Shown here: piece after piece, positions 49,174-56,174 of the stretch | Position numbering within the stretch: position 1 is the stretch's first letter | Layout of the letters: each line of letters opens with the position of its first letter | Assembly: GCA_018267575.1 (NCBI GenBank) | Contig: JAFDYF010000005.1 | Location: forward strand, 1 to 64,000 | Origin: Bacteroidota bacterium | Lineage (GTDB): Bacteria; Bacteroidota; Bacteroidia; Chitinophagales; Chitinophagaceae | DNA: 64,000 nucleotides | Direction: 5' to 3' | Made by a program: the position numbers and the translations under genes | The notes under the pieces: generated by a model | What the model was told of the DNA's origin: nothing | What the model saw: only the letters and a program-made list of their open reading frames with translations | Databases searched by the model: none

Positions 49174-50247
49174 ATGTCAATATCATTACCAAAGTTTGCC
49201 AATGTGCCCAACTCTTTTTACCAAGAGCTAAAAAACAGGATCAGCGAATATTTTGAAACCACCGGTAAGGCACGTACCGGAAACTTTAGCTTGTACTCTA
49301 AAGCCATCATTCTACTTACGATATTTGTTGCGGGGTATATCAGTCTTATTTTTTTTACACCCAATGTATGGTGGGCCATTCCAGAATGTATCATCATGGG
49401 CATTACGGGTGCTGCCCTTAGCTTTAATATGATGCATGATGGCGCACATGGTAGTTTTTCTAAATTCCCTTTTTTGAATACGATGGCTGCCCACTCCTGG
49501 GATGTGATTGGTGGTAGCACTTTCATTTGGAAAATGAAGCATAATGTGATTCATCACTCTTATACCAATGTGGATGGATTGGATGACGATATTGATGTGA
49601 AACCTTTTTTAAGGATGAGCGAAACTCAAAAAAGGCATGGCATGCATAAGTTCCAACACATCTATTTCTGGATTTTGTATCCCATGACCTACCTGTTCAT
49701 GATTTTTATCCAAGATTTTATAAAATATTTCCGTCGTAAAATTGGAGATATTCCCATGAAGAAGATGAATGCCGTTGACCATATCGATTTTTGGGGATTC
49801 AAATTATTATTCATCGCTGTTTTTTTAATATTCCCCATTTATAAAGTAGGATTGCTGAGCTTTATTATCGGGTTTTTGGTATTCAGCTTGGTAAATGGCT
49901 TTATTCTGAGCATCGTATTTCAATTGGCGCATACGGTAGAAGATACCCAATTCCCAAAAGCCGATGAAAAAACAGGCCGTTTTGATACGGAATGGGCCAT
50001 CCACCAATTAAAGACAACTGCCAATTTTGCCACCAATAATAAAATTGTTTGTTGGTTTGTGGGTGGTTTGAATTTCCAGATTGAGCATCACCTTTTCCCT
50101 AAAATATCACATATCCATTATCCCGCCATCAGCAAAATCATTAGACAGGCATGTAAGGATTATGGAGTGGCTTATCTTGAAGCTCCAACTGTACGTTATG
50201 CAGTTGCCTCCCATGTTTCTTTTTTGAAACAAATGGGCAGAGGATAG
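49174..50247 (+). CDS. Fatty acid desaturase
   Basis: 357 aa, membrane-bound di-iron enzyme. The three His boxes are HDGAH (88-92), HNVIHH (123-128) and QIEHH (about 304-308). Four or more membrane segments lie between them. No cytochrome b5 domain. The third box with Q and the N-terminal layout resemble acyl-lipid front-end type desaturases; regiospecificity cannot be told. A terminator follows. Confidence 0.9.
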   Translation: MSISLPKFANVPNSFYQELKNRISEYFETTGKARTGNFSLYSKAIILLTIFVAGYISLIFFTPNVWWAIPECIIMGITGAALSFNMMHDGAHGSFSKFPFLNTMAAHSWDVIGGSTFIWKMKHNVIHHSYTNVDGLDDDIDVKPFLRMSETQKRHGMHKFQHIYFWILYPMTYLFMIFIQDFIKYFRRKIGDIPMKKMNAVDHIDFWGFKLLFIAVFLIFPIYKVGLLSFIIGFLVFSLVNGFILSIVFQLAHTVEDTQFPKADEKTGRFDTEWAIHQLKTTANFATNNKIVCWFVGGLNFQIEHHLFPKISHIHYPAISKIIRQACKDYGVAYLEAPTVRYAVASHVSFLKQMGRG

Positions 50248-50283
50248 CTTGTAAAAATATTAAGACATAAAGTCTAAATAAAG

Positions 50284-50328
50284 TCCGAAAGAAGTGATCA
50301 TCATAGAATCCCTTCTTTCGGATTTTTT
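50284..50328 (+). terminator. Terminator after the desaturase gene
   Basis: TCCGAAAGAAG (50284-50294) pairs perfectly with CTTCTTTCGGA (50312-50322), followed by six T. It lies 37 bases past the stop. Confidence 0.85.
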
Positions 50329-50340
50329 GTTTGAGTTATT

Positions 50341-50406
50341 GTCTGACCATCCCGGTGTTACAAATACTTGACTCGTCATACCGTCCCGGTCAGACCAGTC
50401 AAGTAT
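50341..50406. other. Two interleaved inverted repeats
   Basis: GTCTGACC (50341-50348) pairs with GGTCAGAC (50388-50395), and ATACTTGACT (50364-50373) with AGTCAAGTAT (50397-50406). The pairs interleave (A-B-A'-B'), as in a pseudoknot, though a one-base link between A' and B' makes a classical H-type fold difficult. The block lies between a terminator and the aguB promoter, so it may be a DNA operator instead. Confidence 0.55.
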
Positions 50407-50468
50407 CAATCACAATCCCACCACTATTAAGCTTTCTCTTGAGTTTCGTTGTTTTCAAGCATCATTTG

Positions 50469-50476
50469 TACTTTTG
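50469..50476 (+). promoter_or_regulatory. aguB promoter -7 element TACTTTTG
   Basis: Exact TAnnTTTG, 19 bases before the aguB ATG, with TTG at 50449-50451 as a partial -33 box (17-base spacing). Confidence 0.65.
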
Positions 50477-50495
50477 CCACCTTAATCAAAAAACA

Positions 50496-51371
50496 ATGGG
50501 CAAAGTAAAAATTGGTTTGGTACAGATGAGTTGCACGGCCGACAAGCAGCAAAACCTGCAAAAAGCCATGCACAAGGTAAGAGAGGCCGCTGCAAAAGGC
50601 GCTCAGATCATCTGCTTACAAGAACTTTTCACTTCTTTATATTTCTGCGATGTGGAAGATTATGAATTCTTCAAGCTCGCAGAAGCCATTCCCGGCGCAT
50701 CCACGGATGCTTTGGGTAAATTGGCGAAGGAATTACATGTAGTGATCATCGCTTCTTTGTTCGAAAAAAGAGCCCAGGGCATTTACCATAATACCACTGC
50801 CGTATTGGATGCCGATGGTACTTATCTCGGCAAATACCGGAAGATGCATATACCCGATGACCCTTCTTACTATGAAAAATTTTATTTCACCCCCGGCGAT
50901 CTGGGGTATAAAATATTCAAGACCAAATTTGCCAATATCGGCGTGTTGATCTGTTGGGACCAGTGGTACCCCGAAGCAGCACGCATCACCGCTTTGATGG
51001 GTGCTGAGATTTTATTTTACCCCACCGCTATCGGTTGGGCCACCGCTCAGGATGAAGCCACCAATACGGAGCAATACAATGCTTGGCAAACCATACAACG
51101 AAGCCATGCGGTCGCTAATGGCGTGCATGTGGTGAGTGTGAACCGGGTAGGCTTTGAGCAAAATGGGGCAATGAAATTCTGGGGCGGCTCTTTTATCTCC
51201 AATCCTTTCGGCACCATATTATATCAAGCCACTCATGATCATGAAGAAGTGATTGTTCAGGAAATCGATACCGAAAAAACCGATAGTTATCGCACCCATT
51301 GGCCATTCATGCGTGATCGACGGATCGATTCCTATCAGCCGATCACGAAGAGGTATATTGATGAGGGATAG
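50496..51371 (+). CDS. aguB: N-carbamoylputrescine amidohydrolase
   Basis: 291 aa from MGKVKIGLVQMSC; an open stretch upstream (from 50331) overlaps the promoter and is not coding. Nitrilase-family enzyme with the Glu43 (LQELFTS), Lys116 (YRKMHIPDD), Cys153 (LICWDQWYPE) triad. It converts N-carbamoylputrescine to putrescine, CO2 and ammonia. The pathway partner aguA follows after the four-helix-bundle gene. An 8-bp repeat array begins seven bases past its stop. Confidence 0.95.
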   Translation: MGKVKIGLVQMSCTADKQQNLQKAMHKVREAAAKGAQIICLQELFTSLYFCDVEDYEFFKLAEAIPGASTDALGKLAKELHVVIIASLFEKRAQGIYHNTTAVLDADGTYLGKYRKMHIPDDPSYYEKFYFTPGDLGYKIFKTKFANIGVLICWDQWYPEAARITALMGAEILFYPTAIGWATAQDEATNTEQYNAWQTIQRSHAVANGVHVVSVNRVGFEQNGAMKFWGGSFISNPFGTILYQATHDHEEVIVQEIDTEKTDSYRTHWPFMRDRRIDSYQPITKRYIDEG

Positions 51372-51378
51372 GGGGAAA

Positions 51379-51450
51379 GTCGGGAAGACGGAAAGTCAGA
51401 AAGTCAGAAAGTCCAGAAGTCGGGAAGACCGGAAGTCGGAAAGATGGAAG
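51379..51450 (+). repeat. Array of nine 8-bp units (GTCNGAAA type)
   Basis: Nine contiguous 8-mers: GTCGGGAA, GACGGAAA, GTCAGAAA (twice), GTCCAGAA, GTCGGGAA, GACCGGAA, GTCGGAAA, GATGGAAG. No base is inserted between units. The arrays downstream of the four-helix-bundle gene are in inverted orientation. The array lies between the aguB stop and the four-helix-bundle gene, 45 bases upstream of its ATG. Confidence 0.9.
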
Positions 51451-51495
51451 ATACTAGATAGTAAACCACTTTTAATAACTCGAAATTTCATTTCT

Positions 51496-51864
51496 ATGCC
51501 ATTTAAATTTGAGAAATTAATAGTATGGCAGAAAGCGGTGGGCCTTTCTGATCTTGTAAATCATCTGACGAAAAATTTCCCCAAAGACGAATTGTATGTT
51601 TTGACCTCACAAATAAAAAGCGCAGCGGACTCTGTTTCTTTGAATATAGCAGAAGGTTCAACGGGACAATCAAATGCGGAATTCGCAAGATTTTTAAGCA
51701 TTGCAACTAGATCGGATATTGAAGTAGTGGGTTGTATCCACTTGGCAAAGCGGAGAGGATATATTCAAGAGGATAATTTTAATACAATTTATAAAATGTG
51801 TGAAGAAATTTTAGTTATGCTAAACTCATTGAAAAATTCCTTGACGAATAAACAAAAAGCCTAA
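51496..51864 (+). CDS. Four-helix-bundle protein (S23 / 23S rRNA IVS type)
   Basis: 122 aa from ATG 51496 (MPFKFEKLIVWQKAVGLSDL); the frame is open upstream through the repeat array but that part is not family-like. Family blocks: KLIVWQKAV (about 6-14), FPKDELYVLTSQIKSAADSV (about 28-47), NIAEGSTGQSNAEFARFLSI and a C-terminal helix. This matches PF05635/TIGR02436, named from proteins encoded in 23S rRNA intervening sequences and related to the Avd protein of diversity-generating retroelements. No rRNA or reverse transcriptase is near. It splits aguB from aguA and is flanked by inverted 8-bp arrays. Confidence 0.93.
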   Translation: MPFKFEKLIVWQKAVGLSDLVNHLTKNFPKDELYVLTSQIKSAADSVSLNIAEGSTGQSNAEFARFLSIATRSDIEVVGCIHLAKRRGYIQEDNFNTIYKMCEEILVMLNSLKNSLTNKQKA

Positions 51865-52036
51865 GCATTAAAAATACAAAGGGCTTTCCGATTCCCCGTC
51901 TTTCGGACATCCCGACTCCACATTAGTAAAACCAAACTCATTGAAAACTCCTTGACCAATAAACAATAATTATGAGCAATATAAATACAAACAAGTCTTC
52001 TGACTTTCCGACTTCCGGACTTTCGGACTTCCCGAC
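51811..52036. repeat. 112-bp tandem duplication ending in 8-bp arrays
   Basis: Copy 1 (51811 to about 51918) has the last 18 codons of the four-helix-bundle gene, a short spacer and four units (TTTCCGAT, TCCCCGTC, TTTCGGAC, ATCCCGAC). Copy 2 (51923-52036) repeats this in the same direction, with AAACTCATTGAAAA at both 51822 and 51934, and five units (CTTCTGAC, TTTCCGAC, TTCCGGAC, TTTCGGAC, TTCCCGAC at 51997-52036). Copy 2 runs into aguA. Confidence 0.85.
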
Positions 52037-53069
52037 CCCTCGTGATCTAGGCTACTTCTTCCCCGCTGAATTTGCACCACATGAAGCTACTTGGCTAAGC
52101 TGGCCGCATAAGGAAGCATCCTGGCCGGGAAAGATCCATACCATTTTCCCTTATTATAGTCAATTTATAAAAGAGCTGGCACTGAGCGAAAAAGTGCGCA
52201 TCAATGTAGCGGATGAATCAATGAAAGCATTTGCTATAAAAAATTTACAAGAAGCAGGAGTGGTTATGGGGCAAGTGGAATTTTTCTTTCACCCTACCAA
52301 TGATGCTTGGTGCCGCGACCATGGCCCTGCATTTTTGATAAACCCACAGGCAACCCAAAAGAAAGTCGTGGTGGATTGGGACTATAATGCATGGGGAAAT
52401 AAGTATCCTCCTTACGAACTTGATGATGTAATCCCCACGCTGATTGCCAAACATTTCAACCTGCCTGTTTATCATCCCGGTATTGTGATGGAAGGTGGCT
52501 CGGTGGATTTCAACGGAAAAGGAACAGTGATTACTTCCACCGCTTGCCTATTGAACAAAAACAGAAACCCACATCTTAATCAGGAGCAAATTGAAAATTA
52601 TCTCCAAAATTATTATGGAGTGGATCAAGTACTATGGGTAAGCGAGGGTATTGTGGGCGACGACACCGATGGTCATATTGACGATACGGTACGTTTTATC
52701 AATGAGGATACGGTGCTGACCGTTATTGAAGAAAACAAAAACGATGAGAACTATTCATTACTTCAACAAAATTTATCCGAACTAAAAACGATGCGTTTAT
52801 TGAACGGCAAGCAGCTCAATATTATAGAACTGCCCATGCCGGACGAAATCGTTTACAATGAACAAAGGCTTCCACCATCCTATGCCAATTTTTATATTGC
52901 CAATAAATCGGTGATTGTCCCAACCTATCGCTGCGACAAGGATGAAAAAGCCTTGCAAATAATTGCTGATTGTTTCCCCAACAGAAAAATAGTGGGCATC
53001 GACTCAACCGAAATAATCTGGGGATTGGGATCCTTTCATTGCTTAAGCCAACAGGAGCCGGCGGTGTAG
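51972..53069 (+). CDS. aguA: Agmatine deiminase with repeat-derived N-terminus
   Basis: 365 aa. It converts agmatine to N-carbamoylputrescine, the substrate of AguB. The guanidine-modifying fold has EGGSVDFNG, DDTDGHIDDTVRF and the catalytic Cys357 in GLGSFHCLSQQEP. The family normally begins near LGYFFPAEFAPHEATW; here about 24 residues precede this, including SDFPTSGLSDFPTP (residues 10-23), encoded by the 8-bp array. The only usable start codon, ATG 51972, lies in the duplicated segment. So the gene's start was built or replaced by the repeat. Confidence 0.95.
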   Translation: MSNINTNKSSDFPTSGLSDFPTPRDLGYFFPAEFAPHEATWLSWPHKEASWPGKIHTIFPYYSQFIKELALSEKVRINVADESMKAFAIKNLQEAGVVMGQVEFFFHPTNDAWCRDHGPAFLINPQATQKKVVVDWDYNAWGNKYPPYELDDVIPTLIAKHFNLPVYHPGIVMEGGSVDFNGKGTVITSTACLLNKNRNPHLNQEQIENYLQNYYGVDQVLWVSEGIVGDDTDGHIDDTVRFINEDTVLTVIEENKNDENYSLLQQNLSELKTMRLLNGKQLNIIELPMPDEIVYNEQRLPPSYANFYIANKSVIVPTYRCDKDEKALQIIADCFPNRKIVGIDSTEIIWGLGSFHCLSQQEPAV

Positions 53070-53074
53070 GGTGG

Positions 53075-53140
53075 GGAGTTGATTAGTTGATAAGTTGAGG
53101 CGTTGATTGGTGGAATTGGGAACTAGGAATTGGGGGCTGA
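53075..53140. repeat. GTTGATTAGTTG / GGAATTGGG dispersed words
   Basis: Short imperfect tandem words (GTTGATTAGTTGATAAGTTG and GGAATTGGGAACTAGGAATT) follow aguA. The second is nearly the inverted form of CAATTCCTAATTCCCAATT at about 20863-20881, so it belongs to a dispersed intergenic family. Confidence 0.5.
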
Positions 53141-53239
53141 TTTTGAAAGAGCATGAATAATTAGGTTAAACTAAAAAAACTCACGTATTTACCCTTCAAT
53201 TTCTTATTTTACAGAAGCCCTACATTTAAAACGATTGCT

Positions 53240-54124
53240 ATGACCCCAAAAGACCTCAGCGAAATCCATCATTTGGTAAGCGACCTGTTTCAATGGCCAA
53301 AAACCAAATCAGAGTGGGATGCTTATCACCTAACAAAAGAGCAAGTGGATTTTTTTAATGAAAATGGTTTTCTTGCCAATGTTCAAATGCTGGATGAAAG
53401 GCAGATAGCCGTTTTAAGAAATGCGCTTGCCCTGCTCACCGATGTGAACCATCCGGGTCATCCACTTTTTTACGAATTCCATAGCAATGAGTCCGCTGAT
53501 ATCAATACCATTCTTTTTCATGCATTGGGCGCTTGGCGCATAGAACCTGCTTTTCATGATGTGCTTTGGAACCCAAGGTTTGTGATGGCAGCTAGCCAGT
53601 TGTTGGGCAATAAACCCATCCGTTTCTGGCACGACCAGTTGTTCTATAAGCCTGCAAAAAAAGGAGGTGTGGTAGCATGGCACCAGGATTACTCTTACTG
53701 GACCCGCACCAAGCCAGTAGCACACCTCACCTGCTGGTGCGGGCTCGATGATTCGACACAGGAAAATGGTTGCCTGCAATATGTTCCGGGTAGTCATCGC
53801 TGGGGGCTGCTCGATAAACCAGCATTAACCGGTGATTTGATGGGCATCATGGATTATCTGAGTGATAATCAAAAAAAGGAGTTCCATCCCATACCCGTGG
53901 AAACCAGGGCTGGCTATGCCAATTTTCATCATTCGCTCACGCTGCATGGATCAGGGGAAAATAAAAGTGAAAGACCAAGAAGAGCATTCGTGATCAATGT
54001 ATTTGAAGATGGCGTAAAATCCGATAGCAATGAGGTTTTATTGACTGGTGTTCCCCCCATTAAAAAAGGGGAAAAAATGGATGGCCCATTTTTTCCCCTC
54101 TTACTAAGGAATGGCTTTAATTAG
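53240..54124 (+). CDS. Phytanoyl-CoA dioxygenase (PhyH) family protein
   Basis: 294 aa, Fe(II)/2-oxoglutarate oxygenase fold. His148-x-Asp150 (WHQDYSYW) and His236 (TLHGSGENKS) are the iron ligands, and Arg247 or Arg248 probably binds 2-oxoglutarate. FRFWHDQLFYKP-like strand (about 128-138) precedes them. Substrate unknown; bacterial members hydroxylate varied small molecules. Its 3' end overlaps the convergent UspA gene by 8 bases. Confidence 0.88.
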   Translation: MTPKDLSEIHHLVSDLFQWPKTKSEWDAYHLTKEQVDFFNENGFLANVQMLDERQIAVLRNALALLTDVNHPGHPLFYEFHSNESADINTILFHALGAWRIEPAFHDVLWNPRFVMAASQLLGNKPIRFWHDQLFYKPAKKGGVVAWHQDYSYWTRTKPVAHLTCWCGLDDSTQENGCLQYVPGSHRWGLLDKPALTGDLMGIMDYLSDNQKKEFHPIPVETRAGYANFHHSLTLHGSGENKSERPRRAFVINVFEDGVKSDSNEVLLTGVPPIKKGEKMDGPFFPLLLRNGFN

Positions 54125-54953
54125 GTGATGAATGAATGGCCACAATAGGTACGTGGCTATGATAAACGAGTTTCTTTGTATGTGAGGTCTTGAAAATATT
54201 TGAAAGAAAAGAATGGCTCTTTGGGAAAGTGATAATGAGCTCAATATTCTTATCTGAAGCAAACTGGTTGATAGAATCCACAAAATCATACATCCTGATA
54301 AAAGCATATTCTGGCTCATATTCTTTTATCATGCTATCCAATTTGGCACGTTCAGCTTTGTATTCGTCTGATAAATCTATATAGTGTTCAGAGTCCACAT
54401 TCACTACATAAAGTTTCAGTCTGAAAAGGTTTAGCACCTCCTTTAATGCTGTGATGGGAATGGTTTTTTCAACATCCTTAAAATCGCAAATCATCATGAT
54501 ATTTTTAGTGTCCTTGAACTGTGCGTCTGGAGGAACAATCAACACAGGTGCTGTTTTCCGCTCAACCAAGTCCAAGGTATTGCTCCCCATCAAAATTTGG
54601 CTTGCTTTGGAAGCCCCCGTAATGCCCATTACAATCAATTGAACATTGTTCTGGTTGGCAAAGCGTTCCAAGCTATCAACAAAATGATCATTCTCTTCTA
54701 CCTGTATAGAAATATCCGCATCAGTAATGTACTGCAGTTTCTTTTTTAATGCTTGTAATGCAAATTCAATAAGGGCCTGTCTGCCTTTATCGTCGCTTTG
54801 CAAAGGGGTACCATCGGAACCAGCTTCAATATTATCAAACGCATTGTACAGTATTATACTGGCATCTGCAACTTGTTTGGTAAGGTTTGCTGCAAAGATG
54901 GCCGCGTTTTCGGATGTGTCTGAAAAATCTACAGGAACTACAATCTTGTTCAT
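54117..54953 (-). CDS. Tandem universal stress protein
   Basis: 278 aa with two UspA domains (about 1-145 and 150-278). MNKIVVPVDFSDTSENAAIF is the typical start. The first domain keeps the nucleotide-binding motif G-x2-G-x9-G-S (GITGASKASQILMGS, about 119-133); the second is more divergent and ends KKLVYHSHVPIVAIHSS. UspA proteins help survival under stress; the specific role is unknown. It stands alone. Confidence 0.92.
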   Translation of the reverse strand: MNKIVVPVDFSDTSENAAIFAANLTKQVADASIILYNAFDNIEAGSDGTPLQSDDKGRQALIEFALQALKKKLQYITDADISIQVEENDHFVDSLERFANQNNVQLIVMGITGASKASQILMGSNTLDLVERKTAPVLIVPPDAQFKDTKNIMMICDFKDVEKTIPITALKEVLNLFRLKLYVVNVDSEHYIDLSDEYKAERAKLDSMIKEYEPEYAFIRMYDFVDSINQFASDKNIELIITFPKSHSFLSNIFKTSHTKKLVYHSHVPIVAIHSSPN

Positions 54954-55221
54954 AAGCTATTTTGGTTTTATTAAAAAAGATTTATCGCCTAAAGTTATTG
55001 TTTGTTTATGAAAAAAGCTATCCTTCACTTTGGAATATCTATCCCACTTTTTAGTGGTGATACCTTCACCCTAGTATAATCTACTCACCAAAATCCTAAC
55101 CCGTTTAAATTACTTGATTGCGATTGAACCGTAAATCGAAAACTGGAATAAAATCCCAAAAATATACAAAAAATAACATAAGAAAATAGCATGTGACTGA
55201 TAAAAAATGAGGGTTTGCCAT
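54954..55221. other. A/T-rich gap between UspA and the regulator terminator
   Basis: No gene seen in this 268-base stretch. It must include the UspA promoter (leftwards). No exact TAnnTTTG was placed with confidence. The rest of the gap to 55456 is described with the terminator and candidate small RNA. Confidence 0.4.
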
Positions 55222-55373
55222 AAAAAGGCCTCCGCAAAAGCGGAGGCCGAGGATGTATAAAACCGAAAACTACTGCAACACTTTATTTTAAAACCTTTGT
55301 TCCTAATTTAATGAATATGCTAAGGTTTTAAAGGGATGGTTCAAACTTTCATATTTCTATCAGTTTACCAATC
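55222..55373 (-). ncRNA. Candidate small RNA or structured 3' UTR
   Basis: Leftward of a TATTTTTG -7 element (complement of 55380-55387) lie about 150 gene-free bases ending in a strong terminator. Inside, TTTAAAACCTT (55287-55297) pairs with AAGGTTTTAAA (55322-55332), an 11-bp stem with 24-base loop. Expected start near 55373. It could equally be the 3' UTR of the regulator gene ending at 55457. No family recognised. Confidence 0.35.
55227..55248 (-). terminator. Strong intrinsic terminator
   Basis: GGCCTCCGC (55227-55235) and GCGGAGGCC (55240-55248) form a perfect 9-bp G/C stem with a 4-base loop; read leftwards it is followed by TTTTT. It is 209 bases past the regulator stop. Confidence 0.9.
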
Positions 55374-55456
55374 CCAATACAAAAATACAAGCCCTTCATT
55401 TAGCATCGTTTAAAAGTGAATTAAAATCCTATTAAAAGCACTACCATAGTCAGCTT

Positions 55457-56161
55457 CTATTTTATAGACCTCATTGAGTTTTCTTTCAGCACATAACCCA
55501 TCCCTATTTGGGTAAAAATAAGCTTGGGCATAAAGTCCTTGTCGATTTTGTTCCTTAAAAAACTAACGTATACATCTATTACGTTGGTCTTTGTGTCAAA
55601 ATCAATATCCCATACATTGATAGCGATATCTGCGCGGGACACTACCCTGTTTTTGTTCCTGATAAAATATTCGAGCAGTTGAAACTCTTTAGCCGTCAAG
55701 GAAATATTTTTACCATCCCTGATCACCGTTTTGCTGTCCAGATTTATGACTAGATTTTCAACTTCCAGTATCTTATCCTCATGAGCATATGGGTGCAAGC
55801 GTTTCTGCAAAGCCTTTATTCTAGCCAGCAACTCTTTAAAATCAAAAGGCTTTACTATATAATCATCTGCGCCAACATTAAAGCCTTCTAGCTTGTCATC
55901 TGTATTGCTCATGGCACTGAGCATAATCACCAAGGTATCTTTTTTATTGGAACGTATATAGTCGCAGAGGCCATATCCATTTAAATAAGGCAAATTGATA
56001 TCCAAAATCACCAGTTGATAATTATTAAGATTGACCATTTTTTTGCCACAGATTCCATCTTCGGCAATGTCTACCTCATATTGTTGTTCAGATAGACCTT
56101 TTGCCAAAGCTTGTGCAATCTTTTTTTCATCTTCAACAATTAGAATTTTCATTTGGCCCAT
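55457..56161 (-). CDS. OmpR-family response regulator
   Basis: 234 aa (231 if it starts at MKILIVEDE, 56152). Receiver domain with phospho-acceptor Asp54 (VILDINLP) and Lys104 (IVKPFDF) in the 234-aa numbering; winged-helix DNA-binding domain from about 135 with VVSRADIAINVWDIDFDTKT and VIDVYVSFLRNKID. It follows the membrane-fusion gene by 13 bases, the last gene of the efflux operon, so it probably controls this operon. No histidine kinase is encoded nearby. Confidence 0.93.
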   Translation of the reverse strand: MGQMKILIVEDEKKIAQALAKGLSEQQYEVDIAEDGICGKKMVNLNNYQLVILDINLPYLNGYGLCDYIRSNKKDTLVIMLSAMSNTDDKLEGFNVGADDYIVKPFDFKELLARIKALQKRLHPYAHEDKILEVENLVINLDSKTVIRDGKNISLTAKEFQLLEYFIRNKNRVVSRADIAINVWDIDFDTKTNVIDVYVSFLRNKIDKDFMPKLIFTQIGMGYVLKENSMRSIK

Positions 56162-56174
56162 AAAAATGGTTTTA

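Noticed and set aside
50331-50495. 55-codon N-terminal extension of aguB
   Set aside because: It runs through the inverted repeats and the TACTTTTG promoter and is unlike the nitrilase family; ATG 50496 gives the standard start.
51496-51864. Four-helix-bundle gene as Avd of a diversity-generating retroelement
   Set aside because: No reverse transcriptase, template repeat or adenine-mutagenised variable repeat was seen in the window.
51379-52036. 8-bp arrays as a CRISPR array
   Set aside because: Units are 8 bp and contiguous with no unique spacers, and no cas gene is present.
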